NCBI GenBank assembly: GCA_914767715.1
Contig: OU612070.1
Coordinates: 6,835,501 to 6,899,500 of the forward strand
Direction: 5' to 3'
Length of the DNA stretch: 64,000 nt
DNA from: Membranipora membranacea
Taxonomy: Eukaryota; Bryozoa; Gymnolaemata; Cheilostomatida; Membraniporidae
Part shown: positions 15,201 through 26,420 of the stretch, one piece after another
How positions within the stretch are numbered: position 1 is the first letter of the stretch
Layout: every line of letters begins with the position of its first letter
Notes under the pieces: model-generated
What the model saw: only the letters and a program-made list of their open reading frames with translations
Database searches by the model: none
What the model was told of the DNA's origin: nothing
Position numbers and translations under genes: made by a program

Positions 15201-15383
15201 GATTTCATTCCTTTAACCTAAGATTAAATTAAATTGTTTTGTAGTTGTACATATACACCAGACAATCAGCGATTAGCAGCTAACACATGTTATGGTAGAC
15301 TTGTAATATGGGAGAAAGGTGATCTAATAATGCCACAGCCTGTCCAGAACAGGATAAGATATCTAATGGCCAGCCAACAGTGA
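299..15383 (+). CDS. LYST: LYST-like BEACH/WD40 protein (3' part, 5' incomplete)
   Basis: LYST-family proteins are large cytoplasmic scaffolds that control lysosome-related organelle size and trafficking. Thirty-one exons join in one frame with GT-AG borders: 299-460, 721-852, 1184-1326, 1782-1936, 2245-2362, 2677-2855, 3256-3332, 3678-3812, 4420-4614, 5021-5172, 5369-5491, 5741-6027, 6307-6495, 6835-7092, 7361-7481, 7917-8069, 8263-8414, 8614-8773, 9082-9241, 9604-9744, 10432-10649, 11510-11691, 11935-12119, 12508-12638, 12831-12887, 13049-13147, 13477-13619, 14055-14155, 14418-14571, 14841-14912, 15245-15383 (TGA at the end). This gives about 1,557 codons; human LYST is about 3,800 residues, so the N-terminal half lies upstream. 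LYST rather than another BEACH protein is favoured by the C-terminal WD repeats ([19 protein letters not shown]), by [16 protein letters not shown], and by the phrases DIPDRTFHS and [14 protein letters not shown]. The first two exons are acidic and Ser/Asp-rich, low complexity. Joins rest on phase and splice signals only. Confidence 0.9.
6584..6735 (+). mobile_element. Possible degenerate tRNA-derived SINE in a LYST intron
   Basis: The segment has a box A-like TGGCACAATTGAGCTCGC and, about 45 bases on, a weak box B-like GATTTGTGTCCC, the spacing expected for a tRNA-derived head. The rest has no coding capacity. The box B match is poor and no second copy was seen in the window, so this is a weak call. 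Confidence 0.3.
6835..11691 (+). other. PH-BEACH and BEACH domain block of the LYST-like gene
   Basis: The exon at 6835-7092 holds the conserved [19 protein letters not shown] segment that precedes the PH-like domain. Exons 7361-7481 and 7917-8069 encode the PH-like fold ([13 protein letters not shown], then [16 protein letters not shown]). Exons 8263-11691 encode the BEACH domain: [66 protein letters not shown], and [19 protein letters not shown]. All the landmark BEACH blocks are present and in order, with no frameshift, so the gene looks functional. An acidic/Ser-rich linker follows in exon 11510-11691 before the WD40 region. The intron at 10650-11509 carries a long inverted-repeat element. 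Confidence 0.92.
10983..11332. mobile_element. Foldback/MITE-like element with long inverted arms
   Basis: Lying in a LYST intron, two arms of roughly 130-160 bp are inverted copies of each other. The inner parts (about 11078-11148 and 11206-11272) match almost base for base, sharing TTTGCACAAACTGATC and its complement; the outer parts (from about 10983 and to about 11332) are more diverged but share ACTACTGCCAC-like and AGAATTCTG-like blocks. About 55 bp of unique loop lies between. There is no ORF. This fits a non-autonomous DNA transposon; no target duplication was identified, so the superfamily is open. Confidence 0.7.
11935..15383 (+). other. C-terminal WD40 repeats of the LYST-like gene
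   Basis: Nine exons encode a degenerate WD40 propeller. Visible blades include [10 protein letters not shown] (13049-13147), [14 protein letters not shown] followed by [10 protein letters not shown] (13477-13619), [16 protein letters not shown] (14055-14155), and [11 protein letters not shown] across the 14571/14841 junction. A short 57-bp exon (12831-12887, 19 codons, phase 0) is easy to miss but fits the frame and the acceptor TTTTTAG. The final exon ends in TGA soon after [10 protein letters not shown], leaving a short tail. The last junction creates adjacent cysteines at a place where the frame is otherwise fixed. Confidence 0.85.
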
Positions 15384-16994
15384 CCTGGTTAGCCGTGTAC
15401 TATCACAAGGTACAAGTTATCCCATCCTGTCACCGTATTATACTGTGATGTATACAATTCTGCTCATTAACTTTGAGGTAGCTATGGTGTTACTCTCAAA
15501 TCGCATTCTTATTGGTCAGAAGTCACTCCATGTGATGATGTCACTCTTACCCACAATGCAGCTTCCTAATTATAATAAGGTGCTACCTACAGACATTCAG
15601 ACAGTATTATTACCTCAGTGTCATAGTTCTCGCATGTATGGAGGCGTGAAAAGATATTTTCCCTATTTTTGTATAATAAGTATCCGAACATTTTAAAATG
15701 AGCAAATGTACTCTACTCGTGGCAACAGTCTATACTCTTCGAGATGTTAACTAAGATTGAACTAAATTAGTATTAAACTATATATGAATATTGAGTTCAA
15801 CTACCAGCTAAATCTACAAAATTTCATATAACCATACTGCATTTAAGTGGTTGTATGCAAACTTCTCATATTTTCTATAATATAACTGTTGTTTTGATAT
15901 GAAAACCGGTGCTATGCGTTTAATTATTTTTCTGCAATGAGGTTTTTCCCTTCAAAGCTTCTTTTCCTCCCAAATTTTGATTATGATGACAACTTTTGAT
16001 TTTTGATTGGATATTATGTATATCAGCACAGCGTTTTCCTAAAATCCAGATATTTTTAGCCTTTACTTATATTATAAAACTATATCAAAGAAGAATTCCC
16101 TATTCATTTGTTTGTGTCTTTCATAAATCTTCCTAAGTCGTATTCCTTCCCCAAGATGAAAGACAGCATAACATTAAATCAGCAATAGTACATTTTTATC
16201 AGCAATTTAGGTATCAAGTCCCAATCACAGTTCTAAGCAGTACTCAAACTTTGTTGATTGTAAGCAGGCAATGCCAACCACCGACCAACGTTACTGCCCG
16301 CCACAATTATATGGAATCCAAATATTTAAGTTACTGAAATGTACTAACTATCTGAGAAGAAGTGTAGCCATTGAAACTGTGGGGCTATCGGGCGAAGTTT
16401 GGGAGGCTCCAACTATTGAAACCCCCATAACGGAATCAATGAATATAGATAAAATACGCATTATTTGGAACAACTCCAATATTTCGAAAGGGGCAGTGGT
16501 ATAAGCAACCCTTCCGCATCAAATACCTGGGGCTAAATACCCCAGTTCACTGTAGTGAATATCTTGTTTGACTCATTTGGCAGCAAACAAACAGCTGTAA
16601 CCCGGAGAGTCACAGATTAACAGTTATCTCTGCGTGTTGCTAGGTTTTGAATGAACCCCAAAACAAAATCAAATATTAGTAATATTGAACTGATATTTTC
16701 ATTTTAATAAATAGTCAAGTTTAGAATAACATAAAACTTGAAAATAATCTCTCACACCAAGTTGATAAGACATTGTTTCAATCTTGCTGACAATGCAATC
16801 ATTGAGTAAAAGCCAATCTTAGCAATTATGGTTATCACAGTTTTACGCAAAACAAAAGTCATGTCATGTCCTAACTCAGCTTTGTGACAACTTGCACGCT
16901 CTGCCCTGTCAAATGTTAGATTTAAAACTCTTTTGAGGTGGTATAGTCTATTTTCAAAGGAATCTTTCAGTCACTGTCTTGTGAGCTTGTCAAA
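15384..16994. other. Intergenic spacer between the LYST-like and CNBD2-like genes
   Basis: AT-rich spacer. Small open frames at 15445-15696 and 16271-16504 have no recognisable domain and no repeat partner. A short hairpin (CTGGGG/CCCCAG) lies near 16527-16545. I see no clear promoter element for the downstream gene, which should start transcription near the end of this stretch. Confidence 0.6.
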
Positions 16995-19900
16995 ATGATC
17001 CCCACAGGGCAGATATCACGGTACCAACAGGGCCAGTTTGCTGACGCATCAGCTCCTAAAATCAACCTGGGAGCATCTCTAGCCCGTATTTTTGGCACCG
17101 TTGCCCTTACTAGTCGGGCGTCAGCGGCAATCCCTGTCAGGACATCACAGGATAGGCGCAAAATGATAAGAAAGGTGATCACTGCTAGGAGAATCTCTGA
17201 TGTGTTTCTGAATCTTCCAAAGATTTCTGAAAACCTCAGCAAAACCACTGGTGAGTTAGTTTGTTTACACTTCTATAGCAAGGAGAGTCTGTTTCCGAAA
17301 GTATAATGGCCAAAGTTAATCAGTTCATTGGTCAAAATTGACAACAATTATTGTTAGGCGAATAAAACTATACTGTGTTTGATGTTATTGTACTTGTTCA
17401 AGTTGTTTGATTATCATTCAAGTTCTACCAAAAATGTTACTTGTATCATATTTACGTACCCTGTCACTGACAGATATTCTAACAAGTTTTTTTGTTTTGT
17501 AGGCGGAGATTCTCAGACTACCGGATCGGGTAGAAAATCAAAGAAGAGTAGTTTGGAGGCGATTGCGGGGGAGAAAACTTCTAGGCAGCCGCTGGACAGA
17601 GATGAATTAAAGAAACGTAGAGATCGGCTTAAAAACATGGGGACAAACAAGAGAGGCACTGCTTATCAGGACACATTTGATAGTGAGGTTAGATGATATT
17701 ATGATGGTTAAATTTTGTCTTTTGAATCAGCTCAATGATCACGTTAAGATTTCAACGAAACCCGACTGGTTTTAACTTGGTTAAATTTTATTCACCACAG
17801 TGAGTTAATCATGCAAGGGTATCCGTTTTAGTGTCCCTACTGGGTGAGGTACTAAGTAAACCAACTACACCCAATAGCACGATCGCGATATACAATAAAT
17901 AGATTTCCATTGACAAAAATGAGTCAAGATATATCTATTCTGAAATGAAGAAATGATTATTAAAAACTATCATATGAATTAAAATCAACTTAAATCTATG
18001 ATGATGATCTGCTGCTGTTGGAGGCCTCAGTCCTTTGCCCGCCAACACATGATTGCTTCGTTATGGCCCTTCGTTAACAATACATTTTATTTTCTATTAT
18101 TGACAGGCACCTCGGAGACTTGCTAAGCTGGCCCGTGTAATTCGTGTTATCGTCAGAATGAACATCTCTATGAAAAAGTACCTGGAGGAAGAGACAAACC
18201 CTAACTGGTCACTTCTCGAGATGACACTCAATCTACGTAATCACTTCGATAAAATCCTCAGTTTCAGGCCTACGGATAAATGGGTAAGAACCAGTAAAGA
18301 GGCTTTCAAAAGTTTAATTATCTCAAAATTTAACCACCTTGGCTCGTATGAACTTATAGGAAACACATTAGTTGATATCTATATGTCTTGAAAGTTGTTA
18401 GATTCATTAATGGTTCTCTTCTCTAGATTGCTCTGTAATGTGTAGCTTGAGTTGTCCTGACACATTTGGTTTGGTTTGAATGAATTTATTCAATTTGTTG
18501 CATAATTCTGTACCCAGACGTCCCAATTCATAAACAACCGTCAAATCTTTACTGATAAAGTTTTGTCTTTCCTTGGCATAAACATTTAAATTGATACTCG
18601 ATCATTTCATTTGACAGGGAGGAACCCAGAACGTAAGGTTAGCTACAGTCCTCAGTGTGCCGTCACGATTCCGTAGTGACGACCATCTCAGATCTGTAAG
18701 TATCATAATTAGGGTCGGTAGACACTGCCTCCCCTAGAATGCTAAATAAAGTGGCATAAAACTTTGTTATTGAATATTCAATGTCAGAATCAGCTCATTT
18801 GAGACTTTAATTGGTCATTTCTATACCTAAAAACACTTTGACGGAGTGTACAGCGCTCCATTGTTGTAACTTCGCCTCCTCAAGGTTTTGTACCTCCCAT
18901 TCCATTCGTTTCTAAACTACAGCCTGGGTATCTGCTATAAATTATATTCATATGATATATAATTAATATTATAAATTATATGATATAAAAAATGTATATA
19001 TATAATATATGTGTGTATTCAATGAACATGCTTTATTTATCTCACACCTTATTTACAATAAAAACTGTTTGCAGATAAAGGCACTGTTGAGAGGTCACAG
19101 TGCGTTTGAAGACTACCCAGAGCATGTTAAGGATCAGATGGCTCAGGTGTTTGTGTATCAGAGGTATGAATTGATCACACTGTTATTACCAATTAAGAAA
19201 GTGTAGAAAAAGGAAGATGTATCACGGAGGTAGGAGGTGGCTCAGTTGGTTCCAGCGCCTGGCCATCAATGCGCAAGTGAAAAAAGTGTAGGGTTCACTG
19301 ATAGCCTGTTGGCCCCCAGCTAATCTCCGACATGCCCATACACTGGGAGAAATTGCAGCAAAAAGTTGTAACCTCACCCTAAAAGCAACCACAATTTTTC
19401 GGCCTGTTTCTCGGGATATTGTATGTGACATGACCTTGTGATTTTTGTCCACATTATTCAGCACACCTTTAGCTTAACTTTGATGTTCTATTTGATGACA
19501 GGTATGAGTCTAGGAGAGTTATAACACGGATAGGACACGATCCTACCGCCTTCTATCTTATACTCTCAGGCTTTGTACTCGTCAATATACCTGAGAAGAG
19601 TCAGAAAAATCCGCACCAGTCCTACATGACTACTGTCAATCAGCTAGGACAGGGCGAGGCTTTCGGTGTAAGTTGTTTATCTGCAATTTAAAATTCATCC
19701 TTTTCCTATTGCCACAACTAATACAATGTTTCCTGTTTAGTGACAACCTTGTTTACAGAAGCTGAATAAGCTCTCTTACTCCCAAACAATACAGTGTCCC
19801 AGCTATAGAGTTATTATATACTGTATGTATTGTATTGTATATAAAAACGCTATGGTCCCAACTGATAATACATGAGCGAAAAGAAGACAATCACTTGAAT

Positions 19901-22900
19901 ATTAAATATATTTGAATATCAATGACTCCTACACACCTGCAGCCTTATCATAGAACACATTGTTTGAATTTATAAAATATGACAATATTTTTATCGTTTC
20001 CTCCATTTTACTTTCATATACACAGGAGATAGGTCTGATAACGGAAAGTAAGAGGTCTGCTACTATCATCTGTAAGACTGATGTCGAGCTTCTCATCATC
20101 GAGAAATGGGTACCGAAATAAATATCATACTTCTTATAAAACCTTTTAGCAATCTAGATGAATTATATGTAAATATTACGACTTACATGGAAAACCATAA
20201 GCTTTCATTTCAATTAAAGAATCTGATATTACGGGGCAAAACCTTTGCCCAGTTTTTTTTTGGAGTTTTTTTTTGTTTTTTTTTCTATATCAACTTTATT
20301 TTGCTATTCAAGGCCCTTTCAGGCAAATGAGAATATGCTTACAGTATTTGGAATAAGGTTTATCACATCTATTTAGCGCACTCCTGTACAAGGTAGGAGT
20401 GGGCAAGCTAGGGTTAAACCGGAGTGCTCATCTCCTTTAGCAGCATGTGTAGTGACCAGGATTCGAACCTGCAACTCTCAGATTGAGACACACGAATCCT
20501 AACCACTACGCCACCCTGCCACCCTGCCACCCTGCCACCCTGCCACCCTGCCACCCTGCCACCCTGCCACCCTGCCACCCTGCCACCCTGCCACCCTGCC
20601 ACCCTGCCACCCTCCTGCCACCCTGCCACCCTGCCACCCTGCCACCCTGCCACCCTGCCACCCTACTGTCTAACTGCAGGCTTCCTTATTCTGTATTATT
20701 ATTATCTGTAACCACTTTATTTGCGTAGTATAAGGGTTTTAATAGCTTACTTATGTAGTATGCTGGTGCAGCTGAAATCCACTGTTAGCTCACCACAGTT
20801 TATTATACATTGACAGGACTTTGACAGGATAATTAGAGGCCCTCTGCAGGTTCAGAGGGAGACCCACCTTGACTATGTGAAGAGGATGGAGTTGTTCAGA
20901 CATTTCCCCTGTGACGTACTCGTGGAAAACTCTCAGGATTTCTTCTATCAGTATTTCAAACCCAATGTAGTCATACTGACTAACTCTGTGGAGAGTGACT
21001 ACCTTGTCATCATTAGATCAGTGAGTCTACAAGAGGAAATGATACAACATTCCCAAATGCAATTCTTGTCATTTTTTATTCGAATTGCGTTATCATCATT
21101 ACAATGTTCATCATTACATTATTATTGTGAAATTGGATCAAGGATGCTTGTTTGAAATGGAGGTTTACCTGGCGTTAAGGTGTAACTTGTCACAATTGCG
21201 AGGCTGTAATGATTATCCTAGAAATCTCTGAGCTGATGCAGATAAGATAATCCGGAATAGTTCTGACCAAAGATATCAACAGACTTTATGCTCATGCCTC
21301 CATAATCATGATAATACTTTTTTAATTTTGTAATAGGGTAAAGGACGGGCTGTGGCATCATATGATCCTGAAACCGGAGCTGCTGTCAAGACCTCCCATA
21401 GTGAGCTGGACAAAGACCTCAGAGTCAGATTTCCACTGCACATGGAGAAACTGAAGCGAAGGAAAACAGAGATGAATAGAAGTATGTCGAAATTTCATCA
21501 GTATTTAGCAGTCTACACTGGTTATCAGCGGCTTTTTTTTTCGCAGTAATATTTTCAAATGATATATAGCGAGCGTTGAGTGTGGTCCTAGGTTGGGTAT
21601 AGAACAATGATAGGTATGCTTGTGATTGAATTTAATTGCATTTTGTAACCCCTCAAATGTTTCACTGGCAAACCAAAAGTACAATTTTTTTATTGTCTAC
21701 AAGTGAGATAAGAAAATGGCTTCAACTGTGTCAGCATCATTGAGATATGAAAGATAGTTATTTTTTTCGTACTAATAGGAGATGTCAGTGCTTTAGAGAA
21801 CACGGCTGCCTCAGAAGTAGATTTGAAGGCGAAGGCAGGACTGAAGATAGATTCACAACTTGAGGCATTCAACCAGAGATTCCCGACAGTCGTAAGATTG
21901 ACATAGTTCTGCTTTTTTATTTTGGTCTCACTAGTTTAGTCAAAACTTTGGCTACTTATTAATTAACCTCACTTGTATCAATGAGCCTGTTGGTCTATCC
22001 AATGGTTCACCGCTAATCAACCTGCAAGCCAATAAACTTGGTTAAGTGAATTACTGGATATCTACGACATTTTTAGACTGATTAAAGCATGTATATTGAT
22101 AATTGTGCAATGATTTTCAGTCAATGCTAAATTTTACACTGCTTTCTCCTAGTTCCACCCTAACGCCTGGTACCCACCACTATCCTAACCTCTTCTGCTT
22201 GTAACACATAACTCTAACAACCTATATTTTAGGAGAAGCGTGACAGAGACAGAGGGACGACTAGAAGACGCTCAAGTTCTCTATCGGGGCTGTATGATGT
22301 CATGGAATTTAAGCGTAGAGAATCTGGCATGGTTAGTTATAGAAGGAGAACCATTCACCTGTCTTGACAAGCTTTGTTGGTTCGAGGGGGTGAAACAAAC
22401 CACCACCACCACCATCACTACATCAAAAATCCCCAGAATACCACGCCCACCACCAACCTACCAACAAAGCCTGTCAAGTCAGGCCTCGTTAAAGTCTAAT
22501 TACCGTGTTCACATTGTTTGCTATTATGATATGCTGTGCAAGGTTTCTCTGTGTTCATAAGAGTTGTCCTCCTTTATCTTTAACTACTGAGTTCTGAACT
22601 AAGTGCTGCGCTGTGATCATAGAAGTTGTCCATCTGAACTACATGAGTCAATCAGACCATTTGCCCCGTTTCATTCCTCACCATTCGATATCATGACCCA
22701 AAAAACATCAATCATGTCATGACTTCACTTTTCAGATGATCCCAAAGTTTTGGGCGGACCTACTGAGTAAAAAGCCATCACCACCTAAACCGAACCCTGG
22801 CAGGGCAGCTATGAAGTCGATCTCTGAGGAATCCAGCACTGGCAGAGGGAGATTCAATCACCAAGCTAGGCTTCAGCAGGGCAGGGGTGAGTGATCATTA

Positions 22901-25900
22901 CTTTAACATGCTTCAATTTAAACCTCAGATTTAGGTGTAGAGCTGCATTTACCCTGTAGTTTGTGTCAGACCGATTTTTCTCTTATATATGCTTTGGCTG
23001 GGAGCAACCAAAAAGCTGTCTTGTGTGAGATTGTCATAAAATGAAAACTCAAATACAGCTCCTAATACACAAACCACTGAACTACCTCAATACTGGGATT
23101 ACAACCAACAGGGTATGGTCTGAGACTCACCCAAGATGACTGGATGTAATTGAAAGAAACTGTTCCAACCTTTAACAATGCACAAAATATAGAAAATGTT
23201 AGGCTTCCTGTACCCATTCTAGAACTCTTAATGTCATATTATATGTAAATCAGTCATATTTTCCAGACTCTGTGACTAGGTACACAGGAGGAGCTGCCGG
23301 TGCCTGGAAGAAGTTAGCTGCCCTTGCTGCTAACAGGGTAAGATAAATATCTATGTCGTTCTCTATGGTAAAACTTAGAAACTGGGACAATGTAGTTCTG
23401 TGTTGTTCTCCCTTGAGTTGTATAAGAACAACATTACGTTATACGATATAATTATCTTAAAACACCTATCTATCTGGGCTGGGCTGACTATAGTTTTTGT
23501 ATTTTTTCTAGTATTGGGAGAAAATGAAGGAGAAACCTGCTAACTATGCTCAGCTGGCGGAATTCAATGATGGAAAGGTTTTTGTAAGTATCTGTTTGAA
23601 TATGTCTATGTATGTTTATGTGTCTGTATGTATTCTTGTATGATCTGGATTTTGTCACATCTGGTAGTCTCTGTTTCAACTGAGCAGTTGCTGAGTCTCT
23701 CCTATTCCCTGATGTTATGGGGCATATGTGGGCATATTTAAAAAAAAACCAGATATCTTCTACAATTGACTATAACACAGCTAGCAAACTAAAATTATGG
23801 CTTACCTTACCATATTTCAGTCTAGCATTAATCTGTTGTTGCAGGGTTTGGAGACATTGCTTCAGAAAGATGCCACCTCAGCTATCAGCCTGATAAGCGA
23901 TGGAGCTGAATGTCTATTTGTATCTAAAAAGCTGTTTCTCGATCATGCTAACGCTAAGGTTCTTAGGGTGGTCAGTGATCTGGTAAGTTTTATGTACCTA
24001 ACATTTGTACAGTATGGTATATACCTATATTACCTGACTCACATACTATAAGTCACCCTTAATACTACTCTACCACCAAACAAATGACTAGATTGGGCTA
24101 ATATATCAACACCTATTTAACTGCATTGAATTCCTTCCAATTCAGTGGTATTTTTTTTATAAAATGTTGGAAGGCAAAAGATTTTTGTGCCTGGCTAAAA
24201 TATAGCGAATTCTTTGGGTGTTGAACAATAAGTGTGATTGATAAACTAGGCAACAGTATAACCCACAACCCCAAAGTATAGTTAGATTATGGTGTAAAGG
24301 AATCTCTACTTGACTAAGTATTGTCAGTCTTTTTGACCACCATGGGACCAATTGACAGAGTGTTAGGTTAAATTTTGATGCAGAAACCAACACAAGGGAG
24401 CATCCTAGAAAAAATCAGAAATTTTAGCGAAGTCACTGAAAGAAAGCAAAATCATGCCGCACAAAAGGCAAAGGATCATCACATTTTTATCCCTATATAA
24501 TATCCATATAAGATATGTATGGATAAAAATGTGATAATCCTTTGTGAGAATGAGTAAAATTAAAACTTGATGTAAATCATATGTCTTGTTTTAATTTTTC
24601 TCATTCTCTTCTCAGTTAAGATTTTTATTTGTAAACATATTGTGAAACATTTGTCTTGCTTCAGTTTTGTTGCCAGTAGAGAAGTTTCACAAAAAGAAAA
24701 AAACAAATAATCGAAGACTTTCTTAGAGAACACGACTGCTCTCCTTTTCTTATGGCTTTGCTAGGACGGGGAGTATATCCAAACACCTAAGCTAGAACAA
24801 GCCGTATTTTGTTTGCAATATGAAGTTACCCCCTCCTTTTCTATTAAATTGAAAAACTGCCATTTTTGATTAAGTTTTGAAAGAAAGTAAATATATTGAA
24901 GCAATATGTCTATAAGCTAGACGGGCACCAACACCAGTTTGAGTCATTTTTGTAGCATTGAAATAATATCTTGAGTGGGAAGATGGTAGAGTGAAAGCTG
25001 AGAAATCATGATGAAATAGTTTTGTATGAAACCTTAACACGGATGTAAAATCCATTACGTCTTGTCTTCACGATAATTTATGGTTGGTTGTATGCCTGTA
25101 TGTAAATATAAATCTGTGTCATTTCACCCTAGGTGCTTCAATTGTCTGGCAATTCCATATTCCTTGTACAAGTTTCATATCCACATACAGGCAAAGATAA
25201 TATCCTGTTTTGGTAGTGAAAATATAAAATAAGCGAAGGCACTTTTAAGCTGACCATTTGGAAAACAGCATTTTTATGTTATGGCATTTTGCTACTGAAA
25301 ACATGGAAATTCCTTGCGTTTAGTAGTTAAATTTACAAACGTGTCGTACATGTGGTCAAACATGATAATTTAACATTCATTATTTAATTCAAACTGATAC
25401 TTAAAACCAATTATTGTCATTTTTCCTGTTTGCGAAATGTGGCATTGATGTCATTCACTCATTTAACTGAATTACTGTGAATTCTATCACACTGCTTCTC
25501 AATACCTCCAAATCTTCCATTGATTTGACATCCAGTTTCTCGGGCAAGGTTTGTTAAGCGGTTAGTGCAGGACATCAAAGATACGAAGAATACTTATGAT
25601 TATTATATGAGTTTTTTACCTTCAATTCATCACGGTATACGTAGGATTTTTGAAAAATGCAAATAAACAAACTGGAGCATTCAAAAACATCATGGCTACA
25701 GTCTTTAAAACATTGTATTTTTCATCTCGGCATAAGCCATAAATACTGCAAGTAATGTACATTTTTTATGGAGTTTTGGATGTGTTGAACATTGTCAAAC
25801 AATCTAAAGCTATAGTTTTAATATTTACATTTAGAATTTATGTTGCCTATTAATTGGACAGCCAATTAATTGGACAGATTTCATAATTAATTATCATATC

Positions 25901-26133
25901 ACTGAAAGCTTTGCGACAAGTAATTTAAACTCAGTTATGCAATGATTATTGGAATACACCACAAATTAAAGCCTTGTTTTTGCTGATTAAGTTGACATCC
26001 TGGTCGTTTGAAGGTTGTGACGTACCCGTCTCCTGAATTCATCGGTACGTACATCAGGAGACAGAAAAAGTGGGAGAAATATAAGGAGACTCTTATAGAG
26101 CAGAGAAGTAAGCATCACAACACGGCTACGTGA
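16995..26133 (+). CDS. CNBD2: Cyclic nucleotide-binding domain protein, CNBD2-like
   Basis: Sixteen exons join to 715 residues: 16995-17250, 17503-17687, 18107-18283, 18618-18695, 19075-19163, 19502-19667, 20026-20109, 20817-21020, 21337-21481, 21779-21891, 22233-22331, 22736-22886, 23267-23337, 23512-23583, 23845-23982, 26014-26133. All junctions keep frame. The cyclic-nucleotide-binding fold spans exons 5-8: HDPTAFYLILSGFVLV, then LGQGEAFG joined to EIGLITESKRSAT. The phosphate-binding cassette keeps both the Glu of FGEIGL and the Arg before SAT, so binding of cAMP or cGMP is plausible (inference). The N-terminal region is basic, and the C-terminal exons are rich in Lys, Arg and Glu. No kinase or channel segment is seen, which fits the stand-alone CNBD2 type; human CNBD2 is somewhat shorter. 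The last acceptor (TTTGAAG) is weak and follows a 2.0-kb intron; a near-identical terminal exon exists at 30586-30705. Confidence 0.83.
18740..18822 (+). repeat. Dispersed repeat fragment, intron 4 of CNBD2-like gene
   Basis: The block containing GTGGCATAAAA and CAGAATCAGCTCATTTG is found in reverse complement inside the insertion at 31563-31890 (near 31715-31795). Similarity covers about 80 bp including the GAATATTC core. This shows a mobile or dispersed family of unknown class. Confidence 0.6.
19225..19360 (+). mobile_element. tRNA-derived SINE, diverged copy, intron 5 of CNBD2-like gene
   Basis: An intact box A (TGGCTCAGTTGG, 19238-19249) and a decayed box B lie in the head. The body matches the element at 59403 onward: both have the GGAGGTGGCTCAGTTGG head, a GCGCAAGTG or ACGCAAGTG stem loop, a CCCCCAG block, then CTCCGAC and a GAGAAA block. 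It is older or more degraded than the 59-kb copy. Confidence 0.75.
20379..20515 (-). mobile_element. tRNA-Glu-like SINE head, intron 7 of CNBD2-like gene
   Basis: On the minus strand, box A TGGCGTAGTGG (20503-20513) and a perfect box B GGTTCGAATCC (20459-20469) are spaced like a tRNA. The head resembles tRNA-Glu: GTAGTGGTTAGGATTCG is followed by a CTC anticodon-like triplet. The anticodon stem does not pair, so it is a SINE or pseudo-tRNA, not a working tRNA gene. Its 5' end runs straight into an 8-bp microsatellite. Confidence 0.7.
20510..20664. repeat. 8-bp microsatellite (GCCACCCT)n
   Basis: About 19 units of GCCACCCT fill 155 bp, with a single irregular unit near 20611-20616. The first unit overlaps the 5' end of the tRNA-Glu-like SINE head. 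It lies in intron 7 of the CNBD2-like gene. Confidence 0.95.
22358..22483. mobile_element. Short inverted-repeat (MITE-like) element, intron 11
   Basis: Arms of 24 bp (22358-22381 and 22460-22483) are inverted copies with two mismatches. They contain TGACAAGCTTTGTTGGT and its complement and enclose about 78 bp with a CCA/CCACC-rich stretch. The outer arm sequence is shared with the palindrome at 52370-52404, so both belong to one family. Confidence 0.7.
24470..24608. repeat. Two adjacent hairpins in intron 15
   Basis: First hairpin: arms 24470-24492 and 24521-24543, 23 bp with one mismatch, centred on an AT-rich 28-base loop. Second hairpin, two bases later: arms 24546-24566 and 24588-24608, 21 bp with one mismatch. 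The two stems have different sequences. They may be two miniature inverted-repeat elements or a structured RNA precursor; the sequence does not decide. Confidence 0.75.
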
Positions 26134-26192
26134 GGACATCATTGTACTAAGTGAGGACATCAGTGTACTAAGTGAGGACATCAGTGTACTAA
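26130..26192 (+). repeat. 21-bp tandem repeat over the stop codon, three units
   Basis: Units begin GTGAGGACATC and end TGTACTAA, starting at 26130, 26151 and 26172. The first unit contains the TGA stop of the CNBD2-like gene. The duplicated exon downstream has only two units (30702, 30723), so repeat number changed after the duplication. Confidence 0.85.
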
Positions 26193-26420
26193 GGGAAGCT
26201 CTCGCATAAATAGCGACGAGGATATGTGTTTTGTTTCATAACAATATCAGTTAAGCTAATGACTGAGGGAGGAAGCAAAAAATTAAAGTTAAGAGCACAT
26301 ATGGTGTTTTTTTTTATCAACCTGGATTTTGACAGGAGCCTCACATCTGATTAGATAGGGCTGTCATGATCTTTTTTTATAAGTCAAGTTTGGTAATTAA
26401 ATGAAATTTGAGCAACCATT

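Larger units (their letters stand above)
23267..26420. repeat. Segmental duplication, copy A (3' end of CNBD2-like gene)
   Basis: Exons 13 to 16 and their introns have a diverged counterpart at about 28488-30960. Matching landmarks include the exon 13 motif, the block ending GACTGCTCTCCTTT (near 24736 and 29012), the AAATCCATTACGTCTT block (near 25046 and 29340), a doubled TAATTGGACAG block (near 25855 and 30412), and the terminal exon with its 3' flank. Copy A contains the full set of exons; it is the likely source. Confidence 0.8.

Noticed and set aside
20414-20728. Repetitive open frames on both strands (GWQGGRVA-type and PPCHPATL-type)
   Set aside because: They are translations of the 8-bp microsatellite; an 8-bp repeat read in threes gives an 8-residue periodic peptide without selection.
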